This document shows, piece by piece, positions 16,177 through 25,882 of a stretch of 64,000 bases of DNA. The notes under the pieces are model-generated. The model worked only from the letters and a program-made list of their open reading frames with translations. It was not told where the DNA came from and made no database searches. Position 1 is the stretch's first letter. The number at the start of each line of letters is the position of its first letter. Location: assembly GCA_027366635.1 (NCBI GenBank), contig DAHXNE010000034.1:1-64000 (forward strand), written 5' to 3'. This DNA is from Gammaproteobacteria bacterium. Lineage in GTDB: Bacteria; Pseudomonadota; Gammaproteobacteria; Steroidobacterales; Steroidobacteraceae. Made by a program: the position numbers and the translations under genes.

Positions 16177-16557
16177 TCACGCCCGCAACAGCACAGCCAC
16201 CGCCACGACCAGGCCGGCCTCGTCGGTGAGCGTCACGTGGCCCTCGCCGATGCCGAGCGCGCGGCGCACGCGCTCCCCGCGCTCGGAATAGACCACCTCG
16301 GGCCGGCCCATGCGGTTCTGGACGATCCCGACATCCCGGATCCACACCCCGTGAGCGAAACCGGTGCCCATCGCCTTGACGATCGCTTCCTTGGCCGCAA
16401 AGCGCATGGCCAAGAAGCGATTCGGCCGCCGCGTTCGCGCGAGCTGCGCCCGCTCCTGCGGCATCAGCAGCCGCTCGACGAAGCGCTCGCCGCGCCGCGC
16501 CAGCACCGCGTCGATCCGTTCCGCCTTGAGCACATCGACGCCGATGCCGAAGATCAT
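16177..16557 (-). CDS. acpS: Holo-[acyl-carrier-protein] synthase
   Basis: 126 residues. It transfers phosphopantetheine from CoA to apo-ACP, making fatty-acid synthesis possible. The Mg-binding motif [12 protein letters not shown] (4-15) and the second motif [20 protein letters not shown] are intact. The ATG at 16557 overlaps the pdxJ stop by 4 bp; pdxJ-acpS coupling is common in proteobacteria. Confidence 0.95.
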   Translation of the reverse strand: MIFGIGVDVLKAERIDAVLARRGERFVERLLMPQERAQLARTRRPNRFLAMRFAAKEAIVKAMGTGFAHGVWIRDVGIVQNRMGRPEVVYSERGERVRRALGIGEGHVTLTDEAGLVVAVAVLLRA

Positions 16558-17288
16558 GCGCGCCCCGCCCGCATCAGCGCCTGCATCTCCCGCACGGCCG
16601 CCGCCAGTCCGCTGAACACGGCGCGCGCGATGATCGCATGGCCGATGTTGAGCTCGATGATCTCGGGAATACCCGCCACCGGCCGCACGTTGTGGTAATC
16701 GAGCCCGTGCCCGGCATGCACCGCGAGCCCGAGCCGCGCGCCGAGCCGTGCGCAGCTGACCAGCCGCTCGAACTCGCGCGCCCGATCGGCCCCGCTCGCC
16801 TCGGCGTAGGCGCCGGTATGCAGCTCGATCGCCGGCGCGCCCAACTCGGCGGCGCACTCGAGCTGGCGGGCCTCGGCGTCGATGAACAGCGCGGCACGCA
16901 CGCCGCTCGCGGCGAGCCGCACCAGCGCCTCGCCGACGCGGGCACGCTGCCCGGCGACATCCAGCCCACCCTCGGTGGTCAGCTCCTGGCGCTTCTCCGG
17001 TACCAGGCACGCGTACGCCGGGCGCACATCGCAGGCGATCCGGAGCATCTCGTCCGTGACGGCCATCTCCAGATTCATCGGCGTCTTCAACAACGCGCGC
17101 AGCGTGCGCACGTCGGCATCCTGGATGTGGCGGCGGTCCTCGCGCAGATGCAGCGTGATGGAGTCCGCGCCGGCCATCTCGGCCGCCAGCGCCGCGTGCA
17201 CCGGATCCGGATCCCGCCCGCGGCGCGCCTGCCGCAGCGTCGCGATGTGGTCGATGTTGACACCTAACGTGATGGAGTTTGAATTCAC
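16554..17288 (-). CDS. pdxJ: Pyridoxine 5'-phosphate synthase
   Basis: 244 residues, a TIM barrel. It condenses 1-deoxyxylulose 5-phosphate with aminoacetone 3-phosphate in the last ring-forming step of vitamin B6 synthesis. Signatures: [20 protein letters not shown] (8-27), [29 protein letters not shown] with catalytic Glu, and [15 protein letters not shown] near the end. Upstream of it lie 90 bp, then recO. Confidence 0.95.
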   Translation of the reverse strand: MNSNSITLGVNIDHIATLRQARRGRDPDPVHAALAAEMAGADSITLHLREDRRHIQDADVRTLRALLKTPMNLEMAVTDEMLRIACDVRPAYACLVPEKRQELTTEGGLDVAGQRARVGEALVRLAASGVRAALFIDAEARQLECAAELGAPAIELHTGAYAEASGADRAREFERLVSCARLGARLGLAVHAGHGLDYHNVRPVAGIPEIIELNIGHAIIARAVFSGLAAAVREMQALMRAGRA

Positions 17289-17379
17289 GGGATTGTCCTG
17301 ACCTGGGCGCTGCGCGATCGGCGCGAGCCGCAGCCAGTCAGCCGGCTCGGTCCGTCCGCCGCGGGGTGCTTATTCTTGC

Positions 17380-18114
17380 CTACTCCACGCTCCGGCGCGA
17401 CCCCCGCCGCACCGAGCGCGCCACGCGCCGAGTGGCGAGTTCCCGGCCCTCGAGGCACTCGGCAAGCGCCGCCGCGAGCAGCACGCGCGCATCGGCCAGC
17501 GCCCGCGGCTCGCTGAGCTCGCCGCGGCCGAGCGCCGCGAGCGAGTGGCCCGAGAGCACGCCCGGCCCATCGGCGCCGACCCGGTACAACCCCTGCGAGG
17601 GTCGAAAGCGGTAGAAGCCTTCGGGCTCGAGGGCATGCCCCGCGGCCTCGGCGCCGAGGTCGAGCCCGTAGCCGGCCCGCCGCAGCAGCTCGAGCTCGAA
17701 CAGCCGCAGCGCCGCCTCGATCTGGCACCCCGCGCGCAGCCGCTCGAGCGCCGCACGGTAGGCATCGAACAGTTCCGGTGCCGCATCGTGCCGCAGCGTG
17801 AGTCTCAGCAGCAGCTCATTGAGATAAAACCCGGGCATCACGCACGGCGCGGACAGCGCCGCGGTCGGCTCGGCGAGCTCCGCGCCGGTGAGCTGGCCGG
17901 CTTCGCCTCCGAGCGAGAAGGACAGCAGCAACGGCTGGAACGGCTGCAGCACGGCCGCCAGAGCCGACTTCGGGCCGCTTACCGCGCGCGCGAACAGCGT
18001 CAGACGGCCCAGGTCCCGCACCAACACCTCGAGAATCCGTCCGGTCTCCCGATACGGCCGGTGGTGCAGCAGGTAGGCCGGCGCCAATGCCACCCGCCGG
18101 GCCGGCGCGCTCAA
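17380..18114 (-). CDS. recO: DNA repair protein RecO
   Basis: 244 residues counted from a TTG at 18114 that overlaps the era stop (TTGA). An upstream extension would lie inside era and has no similarity. An N-terminal OB fold (VALAPAYLLHHRPYRETGRI) is followed by a helical domain with PCVMPGFYLNELLLRLTLRH, as in proteobacterial RecO. With RecR and RecF it loads RecA on SSB-coated DNA. The zinc-finger cysteines of some RecO proteins are absent, as in E. coli. Confidence 0.87.
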   Translation of the reverse strand: MSAPARRVALAPAYLLHHRPYRETGRILEVLVRDLGRLTLFARAVSGPKSALAAVLQPFQPLLLSFSLGGEAGQLTGAELAEPTAALSAPCVMPGFYLNELLLRLTLRHDAAPELFDAYRAALERLRAGCQIEAALRLFELELLRRAGYGLDLGAEAAGHALEPEGFYRFRPSQGLYRVGADGPGVLSGHSLAALGRGELSEPRALADARVLLAAALAECLEGRELATRRVARSVRRGSRRSVE

Positions 18115-19010
18115 GACTCGAGTCCGAGGTCCCGCAGCGCGCGCGCGTTGTCCGCCCAGTTCTCGCGCACCTTGACCCACAGATTCAGGTGTACCCGCCG
18201 GCCGAGCTGCGCGTTGAGGGCGCGCCGGGCCGCGCTGCCGACGCGCTTGAGGCGCTGTCCGCCGGCGCCGATCACGATCGGCTTCTGCCCCTCGCGCTCG
18301 ACCCAGATCACCGCATCCACCACCAGCTGGTCCTCGAGCTCCTCGAGCTGCTCGACCTGCACGGCGATGCCGTACGGCAACTCCTGGTTCACCTCGAGAG
18401 TCAGCTTCTCGCGCACCGTCTCGGCGATACGGAACGCGAGACTGCGGTCGGTCAGCGTGTCGCGATCGAACAGCGGCGGGGATTCCGGCAGGTACTTGGC
18501 GATGGTGGTCAACAGCTCGGCGATACCTTGCGCCTTGAGCGCCGATACCGGCACCTGCGCGAGGAACGGATGACGCTCGGCGAGCTGCGCCAGATACGGC
18601 AGCAGCCGCTCGCGCGGACGCACCCGATCGACTTTGTTGACCACGGCGATCGCCGGCCGTCCCGAGCGCGCCAGCCGCTCCAGAGCGAGCGCGTCATCGT
18701 GCGTCCACCGCAACGCCTCCACCACCAGCACCACCAGATCCGCGTCGCTCAGCGCGGCCGCCGCGGTGCGGTTCATGACCTTGTTCAGCGCGCGGGTCGC
18801 CTGCCGGTGCAGTCCCGGCGTGTCGAGGAAGCCGATCTGTGCATCCGGCAGCTGCGCCAGTCCCAGAATACGGTGCCGAGTGGTCTGGGGCCGCGGGGTC
18901 ACGATGCTGAGCTTCGCGCCCACCAGGGCATTCAGCAGCGTCGATTTGCCGACGTTCGGGCTGCCGACCAGCGCCGCGAAACCGCAGTGCAGTTCACCCG
19001 CCAAAGTCAT
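18111..19010 (-). CDS. era: Era GTPase, 30S ribosome assembly
   Basis: 299 residues, the usual length. G1 GSPNVGKSTLLNALVG (16-31), G3 FLDTPGLHRQ, G4 NKVDRV and the C-terminal KH domain (EREGQKPIVIGAGGQRLKRV) are all complete. Era binds the 3' end of 16S rRNA and helps maturation of the small subunit. Its start overlaps the end of rnc by 17 bp; rnc-era coupling is widespread. Confidence 0.96.
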   Translation of the reverse strand: MTLAGELHCGFAALVGSPNVGKSTLLNALVGAKLSIVTPRPQTTRHRILGLAQLPDAQIGFLDTPGLHRQATRALNKVMNRTAAAALSDADLVVLVVEALRWTHDDALALERLARSGRPAIAVVNKVDRVRPRERLLPYLAQLAERHPFLAQVPVSALKAQGIAELLTTIAKYLPESPPLFDRDTLTDRSLAFRIAETVREKLTLEVNQELPYGIAVQVEQLEELEDQLVVDAVIWVEREGQKPIVIGAGGQRLKRVGSAARRALNAQLGRRVHLNLWVKVRENWADNARALRDLGLES

Positions 19011-19692
19011 CGTCCTCGAGGCTGGCGAGAATGTGCTCGGCGGCCTCCTGTTCCGCCCGCCGGCGGCTCGATCCGCGTCCGCGCGCCGTCAACCCGAGCG
19101 CGCCCACGGCGCAGGCCACCTCGAAGGTCTGCGCGTGCGGCTCGCCTTCGATACGCTCGACGCTGTACAGCGGCAGCGCAAAGGAGCGGGACTGCAGATA
19201 CTCCTGCAGGCGGGTCTTGGGATCCTTCAGCGCCTCGGGCGGCGGCAGCGTCGCGATGCGCGGAGCGAGCAGCGGCGTGATCTTCGCGTCGGCCGCATCG
19301 AGCCCCGCATCCAGGAACAACGCGCCACAGAGGGCCTCGAAGGCGTCCGCCAGAATCGACTGACGGCGGGAACCGCCGGTTTTGAGCTCTCCGGAACCGA
19401 GCTGCAGCGCCTCGCCGAGGCGCAGGGCGCCGGCCACTTCGGCCAACGGCCCGGCGCTGACGACGCAGGCGCGCAGCCGGCTGAGATCGCCCTCGCTGGC
19501 CGCCGGGAACGCCTCGAACAGGTGGCGCGCAACGAGCAGATTGACCACGGCATCGCCGAGGAACTCCAGCCGCTCGTTGTTCGGCCCCGGCGCGCTGCGA
19601 TGCGTCAGCGCGGCCCGGAACAGCCCCGGATCGCGGGGGATGTAGCCGAGCCGCTCGCTCAGCCAACGCAGCGGCCCGTCGCCGTTATCCAC
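18994..19692 (-). CDS. rnc: Ribonuclease III
   Basis: 232 residues from the GTG at 19692. The catalytic signature NERLEFLGDAVVNLLVARHL and the acidic ADAFEALCGALFLDAG segment are intact. A C-terminal double-stranded RNA-binding domain (about 155-225) follows. It cuts rRNA precursors and structured mRNAs. The start overlaps the DUF4845 gene by 8 bp, which selects the GTG over the upstream in-frame ATG. Confidence 0.94.
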   Translation of the reverse strand: MDNGDGPLRWLSERLGYIPRDPGLFRAALTHRSAPGPNNERLEFLGDAVVNLLVARHLFEAFPAASEGDLSRLRACVVSAGPLAEVAGALRLGEALQLGSGELKTGGSRRQSILADAFEALCGALFLDAGLDAADAKITPLLAPRIATLPPPEALKDPKTRLQEYLQSRSFALPLYSVERIEGEPHAQTFEVACAVGALGLTARGRGSSRRRAEQEAAEHILASLEDDDFGG

Positions 19693-20053
19693 TGCCGTGC
19701 ACGATGACCGACTTGTCGAACGCAACGCGCAGCGTGACGTTGCCGAACAGCGGCGCATAGTCGTAGTAAGCCGCCACCACGCGCCAGCCGCCGGGGACGC
19801 GGTTGATGCTGATGTCCTGCAGCGTCGGGTAGTTCACGCTGTCGATCTCGAAATGGCGCGAAATGGAAGTCTCGATCGCGAACTCGCTGGCGCCCCCGCT
19901 GTTGAATTGCGTCTTCAGACTCTGCAGTGTGCGCGAGACCTTCAGGTAATTCAGATACACCGGGGTCAGACGCATCCCGGCATACAGGCAAATCGCCAAT
20001 GGAGTCAGCAGGACCAGCCAGCCAATCAAGGTGACTCCGCGTTCTCGTCGCAT
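19685..20053 (-). CDS. DUF4845 membrane protein
   Basis: 122 residues from the ATG at 20053 (MRRERGVTLIGWLVLLTPLA). It has one N-terminal membrane helix that resembles the start of a type IV pilin-like protein, then a small soluble domain facing the periplasm. It matches DUF4845, found between lepB and rnc in Pseudomonas- and Xanthomonas-like genomes. Function is unknown. It sits 14 bp after lepB and overlaps rnc. Confidence 0.83.
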   Translation of the reverse strand: MRRERGVTLIGWLVLLTPLAICLYAGMRLTPVYLNYLKVSRTLQSLKTQFNSGGASEFAIETSISRHFEIDSVNYPTLQDISINRVPGGWRVVAAYYDYAPLFGNVTLRVAFDKSVIVHGSG

Positions 20054-20067
20054 CGCTTGACCCTCCG

Positions 20068-21165
20068 CTACTTGATTTTCATGCCGATCCGGCTCCAGAT
20101 CGGTCCCCCCTTGCGATGAATATCCCAATTGAACCAGATATAGGTCGCCTTGCCGACCAGATCCTTGCCGGGCAGGAAGCCCCAGAACCGGCTGTCTTCG
20201 CTGTTGTCGCGATTATCGCCGAGCATTACATAATCCCCAGGCGGCACGATCGCGTTCATCCCCTTCTTCGGCAATAAATACGCATCCGGCGGCGGCGTGC
20301 CGCCACAGATGTAGCCATGGGCATCCGTGCGCGGGCAGGTCGGCAATGGGTCCTCGGTCACCGCGAGCCGCTCGGGACACAGCAGCACCTGGTGCGTGTG
20401 CGTGCCCAAATACTCCGTGGCGATCTCGATGTTGCGGTAGCAACCGTTCTTGTAAATGCCGTTCACCACCATCGGGATCTTCTTGCCGTTGATGATCAGG
20501 CGGTCATCGCGTACCACCACGTGGTCGCCGGGCAGACCCGCCACGCGCTTGATCCAGTCCTGCCACGGCTTGAACGGCGGGCGGAACACCGCCACCTGGC
20601 CGAGCTTCGGCTCGCCGATGTCGAGAATCTTGGTGTGCACGATCGGCAAGCGCAGCCCGTAGGCGAACTTCTCGACCAGGATGAAGTCCCCGTCGCGCAG
20701 CGTGGGCATCATGGAATCGGAGGGAATACGAAACGGCTCGAACAGGAACGCGCGCACCAGCAGCACCGCGAGCGCCACCGGGAAGAAGCTGCGCGCGTAG
20801 TCGACCGTGGTCGGCTCGTGCTGCTCGGCCGGCTCCCTGCCGGCGGCGCGCGCGGCGGCCGCACGCCGCTTCGCGAGCCAACGCGCATCGATCAGCCAAA
20901 TGAGCCCCGAGAGCACCGAGATGACGAGCAGCACGGCGCTGAAGCTGACCATCCGGGCAGCGTAGATCCGCACCACCAGCGCCAGCAGCAGCACCGGCAG
21001 CGCCCGGTAACACCACAGCGTGAGCGTAGGCTCTGGCGGTGGCTGCGCGCCGGCGGCAAGCTCTCGGCGCGGCCGGAATACCCAGTCATCGAGTATGCAC
21101 ACCAGTCCCACGGGAATGATCAACCAGGCCAGCAGGTCGATAAGCTGCATCAGAATCAACGGCAT
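20068..21165 (-). CDS. lepB: Signal peptidase I
   Basis: 365 residues from the ATG at 21165, with GGAG 6 nt upstream. It has N-terminal membrane helices (about 4-26, 52-68, 72-93 and 128-143) and then the periplasmic catalytic domain. Nucleophile Ser151 lies in FRIPSDSMMPTLRDGD and general-base Lys206 in DWIKRVAGLPGD; the GDNRDNSEDSRFWGF box is complete. It removes signal peptides from exported proteins. It is longer than the E. coli enzyme because of extra membrane sequence and insertions in the catalytic domain. Confidence 0.93.
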   Translation of the reverse strand: MPLILMQLIDLLAWLIIPVGLVCILDDWVFRPRRELAAGAQPPPEPTLTLWCYRALPVLLLALVVRIYAARMVSFSAVLLVISVLSGLIWLIDARWLAKRRAAAARAAGREPAEQHEPTTVDYARSFFPVALAVLLVRAFLFEPFRIPSDSMMPTLRDGDFILVEKFAYGLRLPIVHTKILDIGEPKLGQVAVFRPPFKPWQDWIKRVAGLPGDHVVVRDDRLIINGKKIPMVVNGIYKNGCYRNIEIATEYLGTHTHQVLLCPERLAVTEDPLPTCPRTDAHGYICGGTPPPDAYLLPKKGMNAIVPPGDYVMLGDNRDNSEDSRFWGFLPGKDLVGKATYIWFNWDIHRKGGPIWSRIGMKIK

Positions 21166-21214
21166 GAGGACTCCATCTATTGGTCTTTTAGAGCCGAGAC
21201 TCGGTCCTGCGTTG

Positions 21215-21488
21215 CGCTGTTCCTGACAGCACACGCATGACCTCGGTCCCGCCGGACCTTGCAACCGGTTCGCGCTTCTTTGCGGGCGGGTTTGCCTCGC
21301 GCGGCTGGGCGAGCGGCGGCACGGATCCGCTCCACGCGCTCGACGTTCCGCCTTCTCGGCGGTAAAGGCTTTTACTAGGCTGATATTTTATACAGCCTTG
21401 CGAACCGATGCAAGTTCGGGGCGCAATCGCCGGGGCCGGCGGACATCCCGCCGCGCGTTGATTTAAACCGACCGGGTCGCTCACGTCT
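21215..21488 (-). repeat. Dispersed intergenic sequence, copy A (lepA-lepB gap)
   Basis: Read on the minus strand, this region aligns with 39199-39413 on the plus strand. Shared blocks include GAGCGACCC, CGGTTTAAATCA, GGATGTCCGCCGGCC, GCGAGGCAA and GCAAAGAA. Copy A has about 85 bp more in the middle (about 21324-21410), holding TTGCAT and TATAAA at promoter-like but short spacing, and a small GGCTG/CAGCC hairpin. Indels break any shared frame, although both copies start like MSDPxGLNxRA. It lies directly between the lepA stop and lepB. Confidence 0.55.
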
Positions 21489-21503
21489 CGGTTCGCCTCG
21501 TTG

Positions 21504-23297
21504 CTACTTGCGGCCCATCTTGAGGACGGCCAGAAACGCCGCCTGCGGAATCTCCACCCGGCCCAGCTGTTTCATGCGCTTCTTGCCTTCTTTCTGCTTC
21601 TCGAGCAGCTTGCGCTTGCGGCTGACGTCGCCGCCGTAACATTTGGCCAGCACGTTCTTGCGTAACGGCTTGACCGTGGCGCGGGCGATGACTGCGCTGC
21701 CGATCGCCGCCTGCACGGCCACTTCGAACATCTGGCGCGGAATCAGCTCCTGCATCTTGTCGACCAGATCGCGCCCACGGCTGTAGGCGCTGTCGCGGTG
21801 CACGATGATCGACAGCGCATCGACCCGCTCGCCGTTGATCAGGATGTCCAGCCGCACCAGCGGAGCGGCCCGGAAATGCGAGAATTCGTAATCGAAGGAG
21901 GCGTAGCCGCGGCTGACCGACTTCAGCCGGTCGAAGAAGTCGAGCACCACTTCGGCGAGCGGCAGCTCGTATTGCAGCGACACCTGGGTACCGAGATAGA
22001 GCAGCTTTTTCTGCGTCCCACGCTTTTCCGTGCACAGCTGCAGCACCGCCCCGACGTACTCCGGCGGAGTCAGGATGTTGGCAATGATGATCGGCTCGCG
22101 GATCTGCTCGATCTCGTTGACCGCCGGGAGCTTGGCCGGGTTGTCGACATATTCGATCCGCCCATCGGTACGCGCGACCTCGTAGACCACCGTGGGCGCG
22201 CTGGTCACCAGCTCCAGCTGATACTCCCGCTCCAGACGCTCCTGCACGATGTCCATGTGCAGCAAGCCGAGGAAGCCGCAGCGGAACCCGAACCCGAGCG
22301 CCGAGGAGACCTCCGGCTCATAGTGCAGCGCCGAGTCGTTCAGCCGCAGCTTCGCGAGCGCGTCGCGAAAGTTCTCGTAATCCTCTGAATTTATAGGGAA
22401 TAATCCCGCAAAGACCCGGGGTTTGATCTGCCGGAATCCGGGCAGCGGCGCCCCCGTCGGACGATTCTCCAGCGTGATGGTGTCGCCCACCGGCGCGCCA
22501 TCGATCTCCTTGATCCCGGCGACGATGAATCCGACATCGCCGGTCGCCAGACACTGCTCGACCACCGGTTTGGGCGTGAAGCGCCCGAGCCGATCGACCG
22601 TGTGCGCGCGGCCCGTGGAGACCACCCGGATCTTCTCGCCCGTGCTCACCCGGCCGTTGACCACCCGCACCAGCGAAACCACCCCGACGTAGTTGTCGAA
22701 CCACGAGTCGATGATCAGCGCCTGCAAGGGTCCGTCGGGATCGCCGCGCGGCGGCGAGATGCGCCGGACCAGCTGCTCGAGCAGCTCGGCGACACCCTCG
22801 CCGGTCTTGGCGCTCACCCGCAGCGCATGGTGCGCCTCGATGCCGATGATCTCCTCGATCTCGTGCATGACCCGCTGCGGATCGGCCGACGGCAGATCGA
22901 TCTTGTTGATGACCGGCAGCACCTCCAGGCCCTGCTCGATCGCCGTATAGCAATTGGCCACGCTCTGCGCCTCCACGCCCTGGGAGGCATCGACGACCAG
23001 CAGCGCGCCGTCGCACGCGGCGAGGGAGCGGGAGACCTCGTAGGAGAAATCCACGTGCCCCGGCGTGTCGATCATGTTCAGCTGATAGCGCTCGCCGTCG
23101 TGGGCGTCGTAATAGAGCGTGACGCTCTGCGCCTTGATAGTAATGCCGCGCTCGCGCTCCAGATCCATGGAGTCGAGGACCTGGGCCTGCATTTCACGGT
23201 CGGCAAGACCCCGGCAGAGCTGAATGAATCGGTCCGCCAGGGTTGACTTGCCGTGATCGACGTGCGCAATGATGCAAAAGTTACGTATAAGCCGCAT
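21504..23297 (-). CDS. lepA: Elongation factor 4 (LepA)
   Basis: 597 residues, full length. The GTPase domain has [20 protein letters not shown] (6-25), [20 protein letters not shown] and [10 protein letters not shown]. It is followed by EF-G-like domains II, III and V and the unique C-terminal domain ([20 protein letters not shown] then [20 protein letters not shown]). LepA back-translocates ribosomes or helps 30S assembly. It precedes lepB as in most gammaproteobacteria, but with a 338-bp gap. Confidence 0.96.
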   Translation of the reverse strand: MRLIRNFCIIAHVDHGKSTLADRFIQLCRGLADREMQAQVLDSMDLERERGITIKAQSVTLYYDAHDGERYQLNMIDTPGHVDFSYEVSRSLAACDGALLVVDASQGVEAQSVANCYTAIEQGLEVLPVINKIDLPSADPQRVMHEIEEIIGIEAHHALRVSAKTGEGVAELLEQLVRRISPPRGDPDGPLQALIIDSWFDNYVGVVSLVRVVNGRVSTGEKIRVVSTGRAHTVDRLGRFTPKPVVEQCLATGDVGFIVAGIKEIDGAPVGDTITLENRPTGAPLPGFRQIKPRVFAGLFPINSEDYENFRDALAKLRLNDSALHYEPEVSSALGFGFRCGFLGLLHMDIVQERLEREYQLELVTSAPTVVYEVARTDGRIEYVDNPAKLPAVNEIEQIREPIIIANILTPPEYVGAVLQLCTEKRGTQKKLLYLGTQVSLQYELPLAEVVLDFFDRLKSVSRGYASFDYEFSHFRAAPLVRLDILINGERVDALSIIVHRDSAYSRGRDLVDKMQELIPRQMFEVAVQAAIGSAVIARATVKPLRKNVLAKCYGGDVSRKRKLLEKQKEGKKRMKQLGRVEIPQAAFLAVLKMGRK

Positions 23298-23346
23298 GAA
23301 TCCGGGCCGCGTTCTCTGCCGCGCCAGATTGCCAGCGGCGGGGGGA

Positions 23347-23595
23347 TTATACCTGTCTCAACAGCCGGCGCAGCTCGGCGACATCGAGGCGATGGCGGCA
23401 GACGACGGACCCCTGCAGCAGCAGCACCGGCACATGCCGCCCGTAGCGCCGCTGCAGAACCGGATCCGCATCGACGTCACGCCGCTCGATCGGCGGGAGC
23501 GGCTCGGTGCGCTCCAGCGCCCGCAGCTCGGCGAGCATCTCCTCGCACAGCAGACAGTCCTGCCGGCAGACCAGGGTCAGCACCGCCGCGCTCAC
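23347..23595 (-). CDS. Glutaredoxin-like protein (DUF836 type)
   Basis: 82 residues from a GTG at 23595 overlapping the rseB stop (GTGA). The fold is a small thioredoxin: [20 protein letters not shown] contains a C-x2-C pair (residues 14 and 17) with an extra cysteine at 10, then [20 protein letters not shown] with the cis-proline. It likely catalyses dithiol exchange in the cytosol. Genes of this type are often found between mucB/rseB and lepA in relatives. Confidence 0.78.
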   Translation of the reverse strand: MSAAVLTLVCRQDCLLCEEMLAELRALERTEPLPPIERRDVDADPVLQRRYGRHVPVLLLQGSVVCRHRLDVAELRRLLRQV

Positions 23596-24593
23596 GGCGT
23601 TGGCGCCGCGGCGGCCGCCGGCACCGCGCGCACGGAGGCGGCGATCAAGCGCACGGTGCGCGCCGGCGCCTGACCAACCGCCGTCACCTGATGGCCGTCG
23701 ATGATCGTGGAAAAGACATACGAAGCGCCCATGCGCACCGCTTCCATGACCGGATGCGTCGCGCGCGGCTCGGCATGCCGCTCGATGAACACCGATACCG
23801 AAGCCAGCCCATCCGTGTAGACCAGATGATCGACCGGCCCCGGGGCGCCCGGCATCACTTGAACAGCGTGCGTGGCCAAATGAAAACCCGGCGGCAGCCA
23901 CGAGGCATTCCAGCCGAGCCCGCCGCTCGAGGGCGGCGCGGCGCGGTTGCGCAGCCAGCGCAGGCCCGCCGTGGACAGATGCGGCGTGAACGCCGAGTTG
24001 GGAATGTGCGGATCGATGGTCAGCGTCGCGAAGACGATCTGCTCCACGACGTGTCTGCCGTGACGCAGACTCCACAGCTGGATCTTCAACGGCATCCCCG
24101 CATGGTCGATCCACAGCCGATAGCCATACCGGTACCGATCGCGCGGCATGACCGTGATCAGCCGCGTGTCGTGCCGGTCGACACGCATGCGCGGACCGGC
24201 GCGGATGGTGTAGAAGCGCGCGATGTGCCGGTCGTAAACCGGCAGCCTCGCGAGCAGCGAACTGTCGGGCGGCACATGCTCGACCAGCACCTCGTGCTGG
24301 CCCGGGAGGTAGCAGGTGAGCCGTGTCCCGGTGCGGATCAACTCCCGCCCGGATCCGTCCAGAGACTCCAGACGCTCCGAGACCACGCCGTCCTTGATGC
24401 GGTGAATGATGCGCAACATCTGCACCCGCCCGCCCTGCCAATGGGCGAAGGTTCCCTCGTAGTCGAGGTGGGTGACGGCACGGTTCATGCGCTCGAGCCA
24501 CACCGCGGGCTGCGCCGCGCGCGCCGCGCCGGCCAGCACCGTGACCAGCGCCGCGCCGAGCAGGAACGCTCTAATGTGCCGCAGCGCTCGCAT
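23592..24593 (-). CDS. rseB: Periplasmic sigma-E regulator RseB/MucB
   Basis: 333 residues from the ATG at 24593. A signal peptide (about 1-27, RHIRAFLLGAALVTVLAGAA) precedes the LolA-like domain (LDYEGTFAHWQGGRVQMLRI) and the smaller C-terminal domain (about 230-320). RseB binds the periplasmic part of the anti-sigma factor and blocks its cleavage until lipid or LPS signals release it. The gene overlaps rseA by 23 bp. Confidence 0.88.
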   Translation of the reverse strand: MRALRHIRAFLLGAALVTVLAGAARAAQPAVWLERMNRAVTHLDYEGTFAHWQGGRVQMLRIIHRIKDGVVSERLESLDGSGRELIRTGTRLTCYLPGQHEVLVEHVPPDSSLLARLPVYDRHIARFYTIRAGPRMRVDRHDTRLITVMPRDRYRYGYRLWIDHAGMPLKIQLWSLRHGRHVVEQIVFATLTIDPHIPNSAFTPHLSTAGLRWLRNRAAPPSSGGLGWNASWLPPGFHLATHAVQVMPGAPGPVDHLVYTDGLASVSVFIERHAEPRATHPVMEAVRMGASYVFSTIIDGHQVTAVGQAPARTVRLIAASVRAVPAAAAAPTP

Positions 24594-25227
24594 GGCCGTG
24601 CCGGAAAGCCCGCTGATCGGACTGGGCGGACGGACCAAGGATTCTCGGGGTCGTCACCATCAGCGAGGAGAGCAGGCCTGCGCCGCTGAACGGCCACGCG
24701 TAGGCGCTGTGCGCCACGACGTAATCCGCCAGTTGGATCGGCGGCATGAGGCTCACGGCCTGCGTGGAGGCCGCGGGCACCATGAAACCGTCGGCCACCG
24801 CCCCAGGTGCCGAGTGCGCGGCACGCTGCACCGAGACGCTGGCCAGCTGTTGCGGCGCGCCGATCGGACCGAGCGCATGCCAGCGCAGCCACAGGATGGA
24901 GACCGCGGCGACAGCCGCGGCGAGTCCCGCGCCGGAGGCGACGCGCAGCCACGCCGCGGGGCTCCGGAACTCCTCATAGGACGCTCGGGCCGCGGCGGCC
25001 TCGAGCTGCGGCTCGCTCGAGAGCGCGGCGGTAACCCGGCCCGCGACCGCACTCTGCAGCACCACGCCACGCTCGGCGCGGATCACCGCGCCCATCAGTG
25101 CATAGCGTCCCCAACGCGACTTGAGCGTCTCGTCACGGGACAGACGACGCGCCAGCAGCTCGCATTCGGCGGCCGGCAATTCGTCATCGAACATGGCGGA
25201 AAGCTGACTGTCGAGTTCCTCGTTCAT
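24571..25227 (-). CDS. rseA: Anti-sigma-E factor RseA/MucA
   Basis: 218 residues. The N-terminal cytosolic domain (NEELDSQLSAMFDDELPAAE, then LARRLSRDETLKSRWGRYAL) is the sigma-binding part of RseA/MucA. One membrane helix (about 96-116) and a periplasmic tail follow. Degradation by regulated proteolysis frees sigma-E. It overlaps rpoE by 4 bp. Confidence 0.87.
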   Translation of the reverse strand: MNEELDSQLSAMFDDELPAAECELLARRLSRDETLKSRWGRYALMGAVIRAERGVVLQSAVAGRVTAALSSEPQLEAAAARASYEEFRSPAAWLRVASGAGLAAAVAAVSILWLRWHALGPIGAPQQLASVSVQRAAHSAPGAVADGFMVPAASTQAVSLMPPIQLADYVVAHSAYAWPFSGAGLLSSLMVTTPRILGPSAQSDQRAFRHGHASAAAH

Positions 25228-25832
25228 CCGAGTTCCTCCGTACGGCCCAGTCCTCCCTCAAACACCTCGCGCAGACGGTGGTCAATCGCCTCGCGCGCCC
25301 TGAAAATGCGTGAGCGGACCGTGCCCACCGGGCAGCCCATGGTGCCGGCGATCTGCTCGTAGGAAAGCCCTTCGAGCTCGCGCAGCACGATTGCCGTGCG
25401 CAAGTCCTCGGGCAACTGCTCGATCGCCGCATTGACGGTGCGGCGAATCTCGTCGGTGAGGACCAGCCCCTCGGGTGTTTCCGCGTCCTTCAGTCGGCCT
25501 TGCATATCGTAGGACTCGTCGATGCTGTCACGATCGAAGTTGTAATCTACCGGGCTGCGCTCACGCGACACCACGGCGTTCTTGGCAGTGTTGATCGCGA
25601 TGCGGTACAACCAGGTGTAGAAGGCGCTGTCGCCGCGAAACTGCGGCAAGGCCCGATACGCCTTGATGAAGGCCTCCTGGGCGATATCCTCGGCTTCCGC
25701 GGGATTCCGGACATAGCGCGTCACCAGCTTGACCAACTTGTGCTGGTACTTCAGCACCAGCACATCAAATGCGCCTTTATCGCCTCGCTGCACCCGGCGA
25801 ACCAGGCTCAAGTCACTGACATCGGCGCTCAC
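25224..25832 (-). CDS. rpoE: ECF sigma factor sigma-E (RpoE/AlgU)
   Basis: 202 residues from a GTG at 25832. Region 2 (VLKYQHKLVKLVTRYVRNPA then EAEDIAQEAFIKAYRALPQF) and region 4 (LEGLSYEQIAGTMGCPVGTV) are complete and of the RpoE/AlgU subgroup. It directs envelope-stress transcription. A sigma-E type promoter at 25883-25910 points to autoregulation. It is the first gene of rpoE-rseA-rseB. Confidence 0.94.
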   Translation of the reverse strand: MSADVSDLSLVRRVQRGDKGAFDVLVLKYQHKLVKLVTRYVRNPAEAEDIAQEAFIKAYRALPQFRGDSAFYTWLYRIAINTAKNAVVSRERSPVDYNFDRDSIDESYDMQGRLKDAETPEGLVLTDEIRRTVNAAIEQLPEDLRTAIVLRELEGLSYEQIAGTMGCPVGTVRSRIFRAREAIDHRLREVFEGGLGRTEELG

Positions 25833-25882
25833 TCGTGCGCCCCCGCTCTAAAGTAAGGAAGGTCGCCCGCGCCACGACCTGA

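Noticed and set aside
21188-21484. 98-codon minus-strand frame in the lepA-lepB gap
   Set aside because: It starts like a frame in the related copy at 39201, but indels between the copies break the frame, so protein coding is unlikely.
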